This document shows, one piece after another, positions 44,101-55,220 of a DNA stretch of 64,000 bases. The notes below the pieces were generated by a model, which saw only the letters and a program-made list of their open reading frames with translations, was not told where the DNA came from and ran no database searches. The DNA comes from Arcuatula senhousia (Eukaryota > Mollusca > Bivalvia > Mytilida > Mytilidae), in the NCBI GenBank assembly GCA_963971305.1, contig OZ020317.1, positions 10,744,001 through 10,808,000 of the forward strand. Direction: 5' to 3'. A program made the translations under genes and the position numbers. How positions within the stretch are numbered: position 1 is the first letter of the stretch; each line of letters begins with the position of its first letter.

Positions 44101-46545
44101 GTATTCTTTATAAATCATTTAATACTATCGCATCAGATAGGCATCTTACATAATTGTACAAAATTTGAAAACTAAATTGACTATTTCAGGGCTGGATTTG
44201 AATTATATGCATCTTATTTAGACCATGGGCCAATTGCATAACCGCGAGCAGTGCCAAATGGCCTCGTTGAAGGCTGCTGGCGGTTGTCCATTGTGGTTTT
44301 TCTAAATTGCCGTTCAATTGTGGGCTGTGTCGCGTACACTTATTCCACATCTCTTTATTTTCTATATTTTGTAAATTCGTTAGTTTGTTTTTTATCCAAA
44401 ATTGACCAAAATTGTGACAGCACAACCATTATATATGAACTGGCGTCAAAGTAACAGAATTCGCTGTGCAAAAACATTGCATGAATCTTCATTATAATAG
44501 CATTGAACATTTTCTTTACATACGCTGGCGACTCGGGGAAGGGTCAGTCCATATAATTTTGGGTAGGGTGATCGGCTGGTACATAAAGACCCCGCCCTTA
44601 TCATATATTAGGAATCTTGAAAAAGGTATACCTTATCGATCACATATTTTTTGCAGAAAATCCTACCTTATATATTTAATATGCAGAATAGTTTACCCTA
44701 TGATAATAGGATTTGCGATTTCCAGGCGACTCGGGGAGGGGGGTCAGTCCATATAATTTTGGGTAGGGTGATCGGCTGGTACCGCCCAAAGACCCCACCC
44801 TTATCATATATAAGGAATCCTGAAAAAGATATACGTTATCACATATTTTTTGCAGAAAATCCTACCTTATCATATATTTATCCAGAATAGTTTACCCTAT
44901 GATAATAGGATTTGCGATTTCCAACATAGAACACCAGCTAGGATTAAGTGAAAAAGGACATGTTGTTTGTAACTCTATAACTTTTAGATGTCAAAAGCTA
45001 ATTATATAGGATGTAGATTCAACTATGGAAGTAATATATATAGTCTATATTACTTCAATGATTCAACATTGTGACCTTATCGCATAACCATATCAAAATT
45101 TGTACCCTTATCTCTAATTTCACACCCTTTTCATATAGCGCGAAAAGGGTACTTATTCCAGCGGTTCATCCCTATCTCATTACATATTGGAATTGCCCCC
45201 CCCCCCCTTCAACCGAGTCTGGCTATATACAGTAATTCCTATATACAGTTATTCATATACAGTAAGGAAATCACAGAACAAAGCTAATGATCTGTCACAA
45301 AAAAAAATATTACAACAAAGTTTCAAATGTACCTGACGCTTGTTTCGTCTAGTTTAAGACTCATCAGAGGCGCTGTACCCAACAAATGAAAATGCCAAAC
45401 ACTATATGTCTAATGAAAATGAAGAGCATAGGACTTTTCCGAACTAGAAACCAATTTATGACTAAGATCAACTTATGTAAGGGTAAGAATTTGACAAAAC
45501 TAGTATTGAAATTGTTGATACATGTATATATTTGTATACCGGAGCGGGCTTACCTCGGTGAATTTCCACCAGCAGCGCTTACCTTCTGTGACGAATTTGA
45601 ATAATCAAAAATACACCAAAGTTCAGACAACAAATTTTGATACGCCTTATGCGTGTTTCGTCTCGTCTATACAAGATTCATCAGAGGCGCCAGTGGCGGA
45701 TCCAGGGTCCGGAACCCCCCCCCCCCCCCTTTGGTCCACATAACCCAGTACGTGGACCCCCCCCCTCTTTTCGATAATTTCTGGATCCGCCCATGGGCGC
45801 GGTACTCAAAGATCGAAATTGCCACACAAAAGATACATTCATATACATGTACAAGGACGGTGAAGACATGATTTTATGCATGTCATATTCATGTTTTTGT
45901 GTATTATTATCTTTGTTGCAATCTTTTGAATCGTCATTATTTATTTATTATTTTGATTTTTCAATGCTGCACATTATTGAGAAATGAAACCAGTGGACAC
46001 CAGTCAAATTTAGTCTGTTGCCTTCCCTTTTCTCTTATTGTCTTCTTCTTCGTCAAAAATCATATATTGTTTTTTTTTCCTTGTCTTCAGTTTACCAGCA
46101 GTAAACTAAAGCCAGTTATACCCGTGTATTGTGAAATGTGCATTAAAAAATTCGAATTCACTCTTGTGGCTCCCGCAGGGTTAAAAACGACCCGCGACCT
46201 GAGGGCTTTTTAAGGGCGACTTCCGACCTACACTTCATAAAATCGACCTATGCCAAAAAAACGACCTGCGACCTCCGCCAAAATATGCATGCCTTTTAAA
46301 GGCGACCTTGCGACCTTAGGCCCCTTTTAAAAGCGACCTTGCGACCTGAGGAGGGTACCCTGAGGGAGCCCCATTCTTACTAGTTTTCAGCTTCTACGTA
46401 CCTCATAATAATCCAGATAGCTGAAGGATGCCGGAACGAGGATCAAAATTAAAAGAACAGGAACAGAAATACAAAAGATGATAAACTTGCAACACTTCCC
46501 CTCTGGACAGCATTCAAAACACTCTTTTATTTTATCCAATGGCAT
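32192..46545 (-). CDS. SPFH/band-7 (prohibitin-like) membrane protein, isoform with first exon 1a (343 aa)
   Basis: Exons on the minus strand: 1a 46545-46402 (48 codons), 2 39041-38877 (55), 3 37242-37123 (40), 4 36390-36258 (44 plus 1 base), 5 33793-33594 (66), 6 32461-32192 (89 plus stop). All sites are GT-AG. Junctions are phase 0 except exon 4/5 (phase 1). The N-terminus is short and Cys-rich, then one hydrophobic helix of about 20 residues. The following domain resembles SPFH/band-7: [18 protein letters not shown]-like strands, [21 protein letters not shown] Cys-rich insert spans exons 4/5 (TCCNSYCG ... LCDTCLLTC). A charged coiled coil follows ([30 protein letters not shown]). Such proteins scaffold membrane microdomains; a role here is inferred. 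The substrate and compartment are unknown. Introns are long and full of repeats. Confidence 0.65.
32497..32690. repeat. MITE-like inverted repeat in intron 5
   Basis: GCTATTTATATTCGCGGC on the left resembles the inverse of CACGAATATAAATGC on the right, with further CACGAAA pairing inside. It lies just upstream of exon 6. Confidence 0.4.
32757..33330. repeat. Tandem array, unit about 172 bp, 3.3 copies
   Basis: Anchor TTTACGAGAATT recurs at 32768, 32940, 33115 and 33286 (spacing 172, 175, 171). Units include AGGTGGGACAATGGCGGATC and TATAGTATATAGGAACTG. It lies in intron 5 of the SPFH-like gene. Confidence 0.85.
33775..34065. repeat. Minisatellite containing the exon 5 splice acceptor
   Basis: Units of about 50 bp share GTGTCACACACTGTAAA. 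The first unit (33781-33797) is the real exon 5 acceptor and first coding bases. Further copies at about 33886, 33941 and 34034 keep the same AG/TGTGTGACA junction, and two partial copies lie at about 33831 and 33985. Confidence 0.75.
34435..34815. repeat. 33-bp minisatellite, left part
   Basis: About 11 units of CTATTACATCATGAACCA plus CAACTTTTTCCCAAG. The array resumes at 35622 after an inserted repeat. Confidence 0.9.
34825..35620 (-). mobile_element. Long copy of repeat R1 inserted in a minisatellite
   Basis: On the minus strand it starts GAGGCACCAACGGGGCATCC, contains the CTCCGGAAGAGTAAGCGGTT core and ends beyond CTCCAGAGTAACGAATCATT. About 795 bp. Minisatellite units flank it on both sides, which gives the best estimate of the full R1 length. 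A short AATGCTGCTAATGAGAGG block near 35270 also occurs at 50860 and 55410. Confidence 0.65.
35622..36012. repeat. 33-bp minisatellite, right part
   Basis: Same units as 34435-34815, about 11 copies, ending shortly before exon 4 of the SPFH-like gene. Confidence 0.9.
36530..37045 (-). repeat. Broken copy of the YIDD-retroelement tail
   Basis: 36530-36610 and 36950-37045 match neighbouring parts of the tail repeat (GGTCCTGACTTG..., then TTGCGATCTAAGGGTCCGG). About 340 bp of AT-rich sequence separates them. Confidence 0.45.
37330..37960. repeat. Degenerate tandem-array element, unit about 150 bp
   Basis: Begins after CCCCCGTGACTTGTCGGGG and TTTCGGTCCGTCTGTTC. Related units near 37440, 37610 and 37750 share GAGAATGATT and GTAGTTCAGT. 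Non-coding, in intron 2 of the SPFH-like gene. Confidence 0.5.
37982..38097. repeat. Fold-back element of about 115 bp
   Basis: GATTCACAAAAAATCT on the left pairs with AAGATTTTTTGTGAAAT on the right, with further AGTGTAAA/TTTACACT-like pairing inside. Confidence 0.6.
38205..38500. repeat. 66-bp minisatellite, about 4.5 copies
   Basis: Units contain CTCTTATCAAACCGGCCCTG and AAGTACAAAATATGGACAAG. Because 66 is a multiple of three, frames on both strands stay open ([10 protein letters not shown]... on plus, [10 protein letters not shown]... on minus). It is intronic and judged non-coding. Confidence 0.85.
39225..39480 (+). mobile_element. SINE-like repeat with conserved core
   Basis: Carries CCACCAATAAAACTGAC next to GGTTTTCTCC, also present (inverted) in the tRNA-headed SINE at 50020-50265. 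The head is not clearly tRNA-like here. Confidence 0.5.
39541..40450. mobile_element. TIR element with 170-bp tandem array (type A)
   Basis: Ends TGTCTCGCCTG and CAGGCGAGACA. Inside, GTGACTGCAG recurs at 39722, 39892, 40062 and 40232, exactly 170 bp apart. A (GCC)n run near 40372-40398 separates the array from the right end. Shares its ends and GCC run with 57690-58569, but the array units are unrelated. It lies in intron 1. Confidence 0.8.
40668..40880 (+). repeat. Interspersed repeat R1 (truncated copy)
   Basis: GAGGCATCAATGGGACATTC followed by GTGCTCCGGAAGAGTAAGC. Confidence 0.65.
41078..41500. repeat. Degenerate interspersed element
   Basis: Has CATGTCCGTCCGTTCGTCC and repeated GGTATTCGG/GTACGC motifs, then a GATTTTCTCAGAAACCG block like the 37.4-kb element. 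No coding function. Confidence 0.4.
42174..42287 (-). CDS. Alternative first exon 1b of the SPFH-like gene (333-aa isoform)
   Basis: Starts with two consecutive ATGs (42287 and 42284) and encodes 38 residues: a short polar N-terminus (MMANENNIV), a Gly-rich hydrophobic helix, then SFSYLDYYE at the splice site (GAG/GTAGGG, phase 0). Exon 1a ends in exactly the same SFSYLDYYE and the same phase, so either can splice to exon 2 at 39041. The two exons differ before that point: 1a has a Cys-rich cytosolic-looking start, 1b has none. Separate promoters are implied. Confidence 0.62.
42520..44220. other. Intron 1 interior, nothing recognised
   Basis: AT-rich. An ATTCCAATGAAAAAA-like block recurs at about 42580 and 43010. 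No supported gene. Confidence 0.45.
44527..44925. repeat. Direct repeat, two copies of about 196 bp
   Basis: 44527-44722 and 44723-44925 both run from GCGACTCGGGGA through GGGTAGGGTGATCGGCTGGT to TAATAGGATTTGCGATTTCC. Confidence 0.85.
45332..45780. repeat. Repeated segment with long C runs
   Basis: TGTTTCGTCTAGTTTAAGAC at 45345 recurs diverged at 45650 (TGTTTCGTCTCGTCTATAC), each followed by TCATCAGAGGCGC. Poly-C runs lie near 45717-45730 and 45760-45770 and are risky for assembly. Confidence 0.55.
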
Positions 46546-46637
46546 TGTTTAGATATATAAGTGTTGTTGTAGTTTCATCTAAAAAAAGGAAAACAAGATA
46601 TCAAAAATGAGAGACTATGATTGAAAGGATACCTGAC

Positions 46638-46975
46638 TGTAAAACAGTTTATTTTTGCAACTACTATATTTCGCGTTCACTCGTGTCAGTATACCGGTAT
46701 TAAGCTTTAGATGGATTTTACCACCTTTGTGTCAGAGAGCATTTTCGTGGCTATTCGTAAAAACTTTATACTACTATGAAAGAAGAGAAGAGGCACCAAT
46801 GGGACATTTGAGTGTCAAAAGTCCGAAGGACAACGACAAATTTAGTAAACATGAACGAGAATTAGTAGGAAGAAAATTAGGTAACTTGCGACAAGTTATT
46901 TCGCGAATCTCCGTTCCTGGCCAAATCTGCAAATATAAATCGCTCGCGAAAATTATTTGGTTTACAGTATTTTAA
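46638..46975. mobile_element. MITE-like element with an R1 fragment inside
   Basis: Ends resemble ACTGTAAA and TTTACAGTA. Contains the TCTCCGTTCCTGGCCAAATC segment and, at 46792-46865, an R1 head (GAGGCACCAATGGGACATTT). Confidence 0.5.
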
Positions 46976-47750
46976 TTCTTGAACCCAATTGCTTGCTGTC
47001 AACCTCTTAGCAAATTAAGGGAAAAACATATCTTCTGTAACAAGACAAAACTGCATTGGTTTTTCAAATTTATATTCTCTCCTTGAGGTTGATTTGCATT
47101 GGCTAAACTAAAGTGGCTTTATACAACAAGCATTGGGCCAACATTAGTTAAATCTTTGTTTCCCCTCCCCGACAGGGTACTTTAAGGTTGAGGTAGGTAG
47201 GTTAATTATTTTAGTTTTTCGAAAAGTAATATTTTGTTGGTGAAATCGTCAAAGTATTACCCAAAATAACGATAAAAGAAATTATGTTCTAAATCTTACA
47301 ATGAATGTTTTTGGGTAGGAGGCTTTTTGACTGGGTAGGTCGCAGGAGGGGAAACAAACAAAATATTATTTTTTGGCCTTAGGATTAAGAAACAGGTCCA
47401 TGTTAGCGAATGCTTTATATCACTTATCCTATCAGGTATATTACTGAAACTATGTTTTGTATCTGTGTTTATGTAAATTGTTTTGTTTGCCCCTCATGGA
47501 GATAACTTTTTATAATTCTTTAAAAAATGCAATGGCAAGGTTTTGAAGTCATAAGTACACCCGGAAAAAAAAAACACCGAAGTATTAATTATCCAAATAA
47601 TCTAAAACTTTTTTTCTGGACTGCCTAAAACGGAGTCCCGTTATATTTTACATGAACTCTTATCCGGATTAATTCCGTTCTCGGAAACTCACAATAATGA
47701 CTTAGCTTTCTAGGATCATTATAACAGAACATGAACATTACAATCGCAAT
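46976..47750. other. No gene or repeat recognised
   Basis: AT-rich intergenic sequence upstream of exon 1a of the SPFH-like gene on the minus strand. Confidence 0.4.
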
Positions 47751-47756
47751 AAAATA

Positions 47757-47976
47757 TCAGCAACGCGACGGGTGTGCTATAGCAGACAGGAACAACTTAC
47801 TCTTCCGAAGCACCTGAGTTCACTCTTGTCACGACTTGAGTTCGCGTTGTTGATTTTCGTTCGGTTGATTTAGTGTTTTGTGTTTTTGGTTTTTTTTTCC
47901 TGCTGCTTATGTTAGTGTTTACCAGTTTCGTCCCGGACTTTTGACACTTGAATGTCCCATTGGTGCCTCTTTGCTT
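47757..47976 (-). repeat. Interspersed repeat R1 (minus copy)
   Basis: The minus strand starts GAGGCACCAATGGGACATTC and contains CTTCGGAAGAGTAAGTTGTT. Confidence 0.65.
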
Positions 47977-48049
47977 CTTTCAATGATGCCCCTCCCACTT
48001 TCCCTTTCCAATTTTGCTTACCATAAAACATCTTTGTATTCTACATTGT

Positions 48050-48430
48050 CAAATAAAGGTATTTACAAAATTACCGAACTTGGAGAATCAATCTCAAATG
48101 TCCCGAGACAAAACAAGGAAGACATACCGGAAAAAATGAAGATCGCAATGGTCCTGACTTGGCACAAGCATTTCAAAAGAAATAGTGGGTTAAACCAGGT
48201 TTTAAGGCGCGCCAAACCCCCCCTTTCCATTGCGATCTTTGGGTCCAGTATGTACACAAAACACAACAGGTTTGTGAAGACATATTATGGATGCTAAGGT
48301 GATCATCTCAGTACATCTACCAGCCAAACACTAATCAAAGGAAGAACTAACCATTTCGTCTTACATGATATTGATTTTTTCTACCAGTGGCTGACAAACG
48401 AAGAAAGATTTTTTTAGAGATCGTATGAGA
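48050..48430 (-). repeat. YIDD-retroelement 3' end
   Basis: Close to 26425-26800 over about 370 bp, including the block just after the RT end (AACCATTTCGTCTTACATGA on plus). Confidence 0.65.
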
Positions 48431-49679
48431 GATATTTTTCACTGTTGAAAGGTTGAAAAATGTCAAAACATTGACAAATGCAGGATTTCTCTCTTTTTTG
48501 GTTCTTAGTTCATATATAGTCATCTCACGATCGTATCATTAAGATGACGTATTTTGATCTAAAATCCTTATATAAAAAACCTTTTATAAAAAGGTATTTA
48601 TGTTGCTGTAATATTTGGTTGGGTTTTTTTTTTTGGGGGGGGGGGGTGTTTGTGTTATGCAGTTTGTTTTTGTGATGTTTTGTTTTTACTGATGTTTCCT
48701 GGCATTTTCGGGCTTGCGAAATTTGATTGCTAAACATTTGCTTCTTTTGGTCAGAATGAAAGAGAATCATGCCTATTCTTTTACAATGTACATTGGATGC
48801 AAATCGTCAAATGGTCAATTAAAGCAATAACGTTAATTTTAGTTCGAAATATCCCATATATTTCACAGCATTTAGACTATGACTATTTCAAAGTAACACA
48901 TGATTTTATACGAATTCTATAGTTACTGTCTGTATATTAACTTTAAATCTTTTCATAATAATAATCTTTAGTTGTGACATATTTACATTTAAAATTAATA
49001 AAGTGTACGCCAAGTTTACGAATTAAATATAGGTATATATTAAACTAAAATTCATCGAATGAAAGTGAAAATTTATAAAAGAATAATAAAACTAAAGTGT
49101 TGCAACTTACCGAATAGAAAAGTTATTTGAAATGCCAGGAAAATGTTTTGATTATGTTTTCGAAATAAATATTTAAATTTCTTGTTCGTTGCCACATATT
49201 AAAATTCTTTTGACCCGAACATGTACATTTAAATATGAAAAGCGTCTATTGATCGAATTGATCACTTATGACACAAGGACCAATCGACCGTGACAGATCA
49301 GATCGGACTGTTATTTCGAAATATCTTATTTGCTTTACTCTTTACATAGACCTAAGCGGTTGGAATTTTTTTTCTTGGTCATGAACTAGGTTTGTTTGTT
49401 AAAGCTGATCATATTTCGGCAGAGTGTTTGAAGCATGTCATGCATGGATTTGTATGAAAGTAACAGCAATCGAAAAACAGCGCCGACTGCTTCGGACTGG
49501 GCTATATTTCATACAAATATATTGATCAGAAAAGAATAAATTTTAAACTTTTTTTCGGTGAAATTTCATAATTTTAAAATGTTTATGTCGGTTATCCGCA
49601 CGCATGAAAATATGATATATCGATTGTGATCGTGTGCTATGGAAGCCCCGGTCGTGCCACCAACAAAAATATCTTGAGT

Positions 49680-49805
49680 TCGTCGTGTGCACAAGTTTGA
49701 AACTCGTGTGCAAAAGTTTGAAACTCGTGTGCACGAGTTGTGCACGAGTTAAAAAACTCGTGCGCACATGTTTGTAACTCGTGCGTACAAGTTTGAAACT
49801 AGTTA
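49680..49805. repeat. Short tandem repeat of about 20 bp
   Basis: Five or six units of GTTTGAAACTCGTGTGCAC with GTGCACGAGTT dyads between some units. Confidence 0.75.
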
Positions 49806-50019
49806 ATATTTTTTGTTTGTGGCATGTCGCTGCTTCCAAATAGACCTTTATATTAGAATCCTAATCTATATATAGGTCTATGCTCATTTGAATGACTGAC
49901 GCATAAGCGTTTTCGGAATGAAACCCTAAGGACCGGGGTCCAGTGTTTTGTATATAAAACCCTAGGCTAAGGACCGCGGTCCGGTGATTCTGGGTATGTT
50001 GGGGGGGGGTAACACTATT

Positions 50020-50265
50020 TCGACGCACTTGGGTCATATAGGGCTGTCAGTTTTATTGGTGGAGAAAACCAGAAGCCGGCGGACACCATCGACCTTGGGC
50101 AGGTCACTCACAAACCTAACCACATACAAGTGAGGAAGTCCCATTTTCGTATATCACAAGCGTGACTCGAACACCACATGAAATTAAGGTTATCAGCAAG
50201 TAAAGTAATCATTAGTGTGGTATTTAAACCACCGGCACCTTAGACCACTCGGCCACCCAGGCCCC
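50020..50265 (-). mobile_element. tRNA-headed SINE
   Basis: The minus strand begins GGGGCCTGGGTGGCCGAGTG, with an A-box-like TGGCCGAGTGG and a B-box-like GGTGTTCGAGTC about 80 bases later. The body has the GGTTTTCTCC ... CCACCAATAAAACTGAC core shared with 39410-39445. The tail is near 50020. Confidence 0.7.
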
Positions 50266-50334
50266 AAATAATACCAGTAGTAAAGTTCTACATAAGCTTG
50301 ATGCAAACGGGATCGAGATTCTATGTGTTTTTAT

Positions 50335-50800
50335 GCCCCATCTACGAAAGTAGAGGGGCATATAGTTTTCGGGTCCGTTCGTCCGTCTGTCTGTTCGTCC
50401 GTCCGTCCCAAATCCCCATATTTCCTGACAAATGCCAAGTCAATCATTTTGGTATGGTAGGTGCATCTAGTGATGCTAAGCAATACATGCTTCGGATGCT
50501 GGATGTGACTTATATCTTCTGCATGAATTACCACTTATAGAAGAATGGTTAAAGTCCATGTTAAAGTCCATTCCTGCTTACTGACACGTGCCACATGAAC
50601 TATATTGGTATGGTAGGTGCGTCTAATGATGCTAAGCACAACGCATACTACGGATGCTGGCTGTGACCTATATTTTCCGCATGAATTACCACTTATAAAA
50701 GAATGATTAAAGTCCATTCCTTCTTTCTGACAAGTGCCATAGCAACCATATTGGTATGGTAGGTGCACCTGGTGATGCTTTAGTGATTGCGGAAAAAAAT
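50335..50800 (+). repeat. Interspersed element with tandem units of about 156 bp
   Basis: The head ATGCCCCATCTACGAAAGTA and GTCCGTC runs match 16430-17105. Anchors at 50428, 50585 and 50741 give about three units. Confidence 0.65.
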
Positions 50801-51171
50801 AAATGTTGTGAGAGAGGGCATTGTATCTTTTGTACATATTTTTGTTTTTATTCAAATGCTGCTGATGAGACGTTATTCCTTGAAATATGCATATACATCA
50901 TAACCAAATTAATCCGCCTTGGCATATTTTTTTTCTCTCAATTTTGTAATTGACATTTAGAAAAATGTTTTTGAAGCTCTCAGATGACGAATGTGATCAC
51001 GTTAGCTAACTACCAGTGCACATAAAAATATGGTAAAATTCATAGGATAGGTGGGCAAATGCAATAAAGAAAATAGAAAACTTTGATGATAGATTAAAAA
51101 AAAACATGAAAACATCATAACATCCGAGTAATTTTGCCGCTTAGATATGTTACAGTCATTTTCTTAATTTA

Positions 51172-51283
51172 GGCATTTTGTTAAATGACTGAAAATTTCA
51201 GGCAGTTTATAAAATGCCGACCAATTGTAGGCATTCTATAAAATGACTAAAATCTTCAGTCATTTAACAAAATGCCTGGAAAA
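51172..51283. repeat. Fold-back element of about 112 bp
   Basis: AGGCATTTTGTTAAATGACT pairs with AGTCATTTAACAAAATGCCT. The centre repeats TATAAAATG. Confidence 0.75.
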
Positions 51284-51489
51284 TATTGAAAATTTCAATA
51301 AAATGCCTGAAATAAGAAAACAACTTCTTAGTACCAAGAAAACAATTTTAAATGGGAATTGAGGCGGAATGTTAAAGAGATTATGCAAATAATAAAAATT
51401 CTGGATATTAAGTTTATTGCTAATATTAAGTTTAAAAATAGCCATAGTTACCCCCTGTCGTATATACCAAATGGTTGCTTCTAGATAAA

Positions 51490-52310
51490 CAAGAATCCCC
51501 ATGGACCCTGAATGGCTCATCTGGTCCTTAAGTGATAATTGGTCTCTTATATTAGATATTACCCCTATAAAGGGTCAATTGACCACTTTGACCCAAATGG
51601 AGACTTTTGTAGAGCATAATGAGATGATGGCTTAAGCAAACAATAGCTTTTCTCTATATACCTTTCATTCAATAGGGCAAAAACAAGAATAAAGCTACTT
51701 TTTACGTTAAGGGTCATAAGTCCTGACAACTTCCATACAATGCAATGTAGAACTTCATAAGGTAAAGAAAGGTTTCAGCAAGCAAAAGCTTTTCTCTATC
51801 TGCAATACTTATCATTCTCTTGGACAAAACCATGAAAAAACACTATTTTTATACTTTTTAAGGACAATAATCCTTATAAGGGTTCATCTGACAACTTCCA
51901 CCAAGCATAGACTTTTGCAGAGCTCAAAAAGCTGAAGGCTAAGCAAGCAACTGCATTAGTTTAACTTTTTATCTATAGGCTAAACATATATAATTTTTAC
52001 CTTTAAATGGTCATAACCCCTATAAGGAGTCATCTAATAAGTTCGACCTAATGAAGACTTGTAGAGCTTTTGATGCTGAAGAAGGAAGGTTGCATCAGAT
52101 TTTCTCTATCTCTTATACTTGTTGATTTACGAGCTAAAAACAGTAATCTGACCCCCCCGTCCATTTTTAGCAAGGTTGTCATGTTTTTTGACGGATCAAA
52201 AATTGAAAAAATTGTTTTATGCAGGACGCCATAAGGATCAACCATACCAAGTTTTACTAAATTCCGTTCAGTCGTTTCAGAGGCGAGTGAGTGAGTGAGT
52301 TGGTGTTTCA
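51490..52310. repeat. Degenerate tandem-array element, unit about 150 bp
   Basis: AGCTTTTCTCTAT anchors recur near 51643 and 51786, with a related one near 52098. GGGTCATAA/GGTCATAACC blocks lie between. Ends with a GAGTGAGTGAGT run near 52285. Confidence 0.6.
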
Positions 52311-53400
52311 CTAAATAGATAGCTTTTATAGTGAAAATATTATTATCGAGTTAATTTTGGTAACTTAAAAACATTAATGGCAATTATATTGAAAACTGCA
52401 TAACCCTTTGGGTTTGTAGAAACACATACATGAACAATACATATTAATTAACACAACTCAAATTTATCAAAATATCCGATGAAAAAGACAAACAGTGGAA
52501 AAAAGGTGGCTTATAAAGTTAGTTTAAACTTGTTGTGTTGCCATATGTCTTTCGTCTTAAATTAAAAAAAATAATAATGAACATTATTTCAAAAAGTCAA
52601 GTTGGCCTTGTGTCCGGCCCATTTTCTCCATTGAACGTCATCATTTCATGTTCATTGTATCACCCTTTGCGGTCATCGATAAAGAAAAATGGAAAATCCC
52701 GGCGAAATTATCCGAAACATCTGTTCTTGCGTTTTTACATGTTTTTATATATATCCTTCTTGGTGTCATTGTCTTCGTCCGTGTTTGGGACTCTTGTTTT
52801 TTTATGTGGCTGAGCAGGGATTAATTAAAACTAATTATTTCCAGGGTTGAGGTTACATGTATAAAATCATGAAACGTCTTTGCTATTTATTCTAACCGTA
52901 ATGACTTTGATATTTAGATGCAACACTGTTATACTATACCCAATGTAGCAAAATGCGATGAAAGCGGCCAACAAACGAACAATCAAAACAAAAACTAAAC
53001 TACACTGTATTAAAAAATCACTTAAGTCCAGATTTTCTTTTAGTACTGTTATTGTTAATTTTATAATGACAAAAATACAGACTCATGGTAAAGATATTTC
53101 AAAATTGTGGTCATACATGTAACTAAAGTCACAAGTTGGGTCGATATAACACAATTTCATAAATATATGAGAACCCAATTTAGTTGATGGAAAGTATTTC
53201 TTTTCTTCTTTTAGCGGTCGAATAGCCGCGGAGAAAAAAAGGAAATTATTCTAAAATAAACTAGAATGTCTGAGGACTGACGATATTTGGATGACCTTGG
53301 TTCTCCTTGCATGGTTGGAATGTGATCATCCACACCTTGCAAGATCTGTTTTATGCAAACTGGATCATGATGTTGATGTAGAGCACTGGCACCTGTTTCA
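52311..53400. other. No gene recognised
   Basis: AT-rich sequence. The open frame near 52535-52813 has only hydrophobic low-information content. Confidence 0.4.
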
Positions 53401-53416
53401 GAAAAAACACAAGGAA

Positions 53417-54525
53417 ATTGTGAGCTACTGCTCACTAAGTATATCCCCGCTACCCCCAAATTAACTATGTCGTTAAACAGGAAATAGACATCCGACAGAC
53501 ATAATTTCGATACTCGCTATAAAGGACCTCATAAGGAAGACGAATACCAAATTTCAAGTCACTGTGATATGTAGTTGCCGAGAAAAGTGTTACAAAAAAT
53601 TTCAACAATTGACTATAGTAATGTTGAAAATTGACTAAGTCAGTAAACAGGAAGAAGATATCCGACAGACCTAATTAAAGGACCTCATAAGCTTGTAAGC
53701 CATTTACCAAATTTCAAGTCACTGTGATGTGTAGTTGCTGAGAAAAGTGTTACGAAAATTTACAACAATTGCCTAGTAATGTTGAAAATTGACTAGGTCG
53801 GATTACAGAAAGTAGATATTCGAAAGACCTTATTTCGATACTCACGATTAAAAACCTCACGAGAAAGCCTTATACTAAATTTCAAGTCACTTTGACATGC
53901 TGTTGCTGCGAAAGCTGTTACGAAAATTTACAAAAATTGACTAGTAATGTTGAAAATTGAATAAGTCAATAAACAGGAAGTCTTTATCCGACATACCTAA
54001 TTTCGATACAGTCGCTATAAAGGACCTCATAATGAAGCCAAATTCCAAATTTCAAAACACTTTGATATGCAGTTGCTGCGAAAGCTGTTACGAAAATATT
54101 CAACAATTGACTAGTAATGTTGAAAATTGACTAAGTCGGTAAACAGGAAGTAGATACCCGACAGACCTTATTTCGATACTCGGGATAAAGAACCTCATAA
54201 GAAAGCCTTATATTAACTTTCAAGTCGCTGTGATATGTAGTTGCTGAGAAAGCTGTTACGAAAATTTACAACAATTGACTGGTAATGTTGAAAATTGACT
54301 AAGTCGGTAAACAGGATGTAAATATCCAATAGACCTTATTTCGATACTCGCGATAACGGACCCCATAAGGAAGACATATCCTAAATTTAAAGTCACTGTG
54401 ATATGTAGTTGCTGAGAAAACTGTTATAAAAGTTATGAAGCAGACAGACGGAAGAAAGGACGAACGGACAGACAGAGGTAAACCAGTATATTCGTATACT
54501 CCATCTTCTTCGAAGCGGGGGTATA
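53417..54525. mobile_element. Fold-back/TIR element with 168-bp tandem array (type E)
   Basis: The left end has GTGAGCTACTGCTCAC then GTATATCCCCGCTACCCCC. The right end has AGCGGGGGTATA after an ACGGACAGACAGAGG run. TTTCAAGTCACTGTGATATG recurs at 53558, 53718, 53886, 54056, 54224 and 54392 (spacing 160, 168, 170, 168, 168). Confidence 0.8.
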
Positions 54526-54824
54526 AATATACCCCTATACGCTAATACATGTTGTATGAGAGTATAGGGGAATATTTTTTTCTGAAACAAGTATCTTTGT
54601 TTGTTCATTTACAGAGGTATGTACCTATCACGATGGTATCTCCATCTTAAACCTGAAGGGAAACATGATTTAGGACTGTCAGACGGACAAACAAACTCGA
54701 ACATTATTCAGAAACCATGGCTGTGCACAATGTGAATTTTAAAATATGCACTTTGCGCACTTTTCAAGTTTTTTATTTCTATTTTACTTTAATTCAAATG
54801 CTGCTGGTGAGCACATGTAGTTGC

Positions 54825-55220
54825 TGACCATTTTGAGACTTGGTAAACAGGAAGTAGATATCTGACAGACCTTTCTTCCATACTCGCGATATAAGACCTC
54901 ATAAGGAAGCCATATGCCACATTGAAAGTCTCTGTGGTATGTATTTGCTGAGAAAACTGTTACAAAAATTTTCAACAATTGACTAAGTCAGTAAACAGGA
55001 AGTCTATATCCGACAGACCTAATGTCGATACTACCGATAAAGGACCTCATAACGAAGCCATAAACTAAATTTCAAGTCACTGTGATATGTAGTTGCTAAG
55101 GAAACTATTAAGAAAGTTATGTTTCGGACGGACGATTGGAAGGACGGACGGACAGACAGAGGTAAACCAGTATATCCCCGTTTTCTTCAAAGCGATGATA
55201 TAAATATACCCCTGTTGTAT
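54825..55220. mobile_element. Partial second copy of the type E element
   Basis: Two units of the same array plus the GGACGGACGGACAGACAGAG run and CCAGTATATCCCCG end. The left end is missing. Confidence 0.7.

Noticed and set aside
46655..46975. 106-codon ORF
   Set aside because: Translation of a MITE plus an R1 fragment.
50190..50265. tRNA gene on the minus strand
   Set aside because: A- and B-box-like sequences are present, but the B box is too far away and no acceptor stem closes; it is the head of a SINE.
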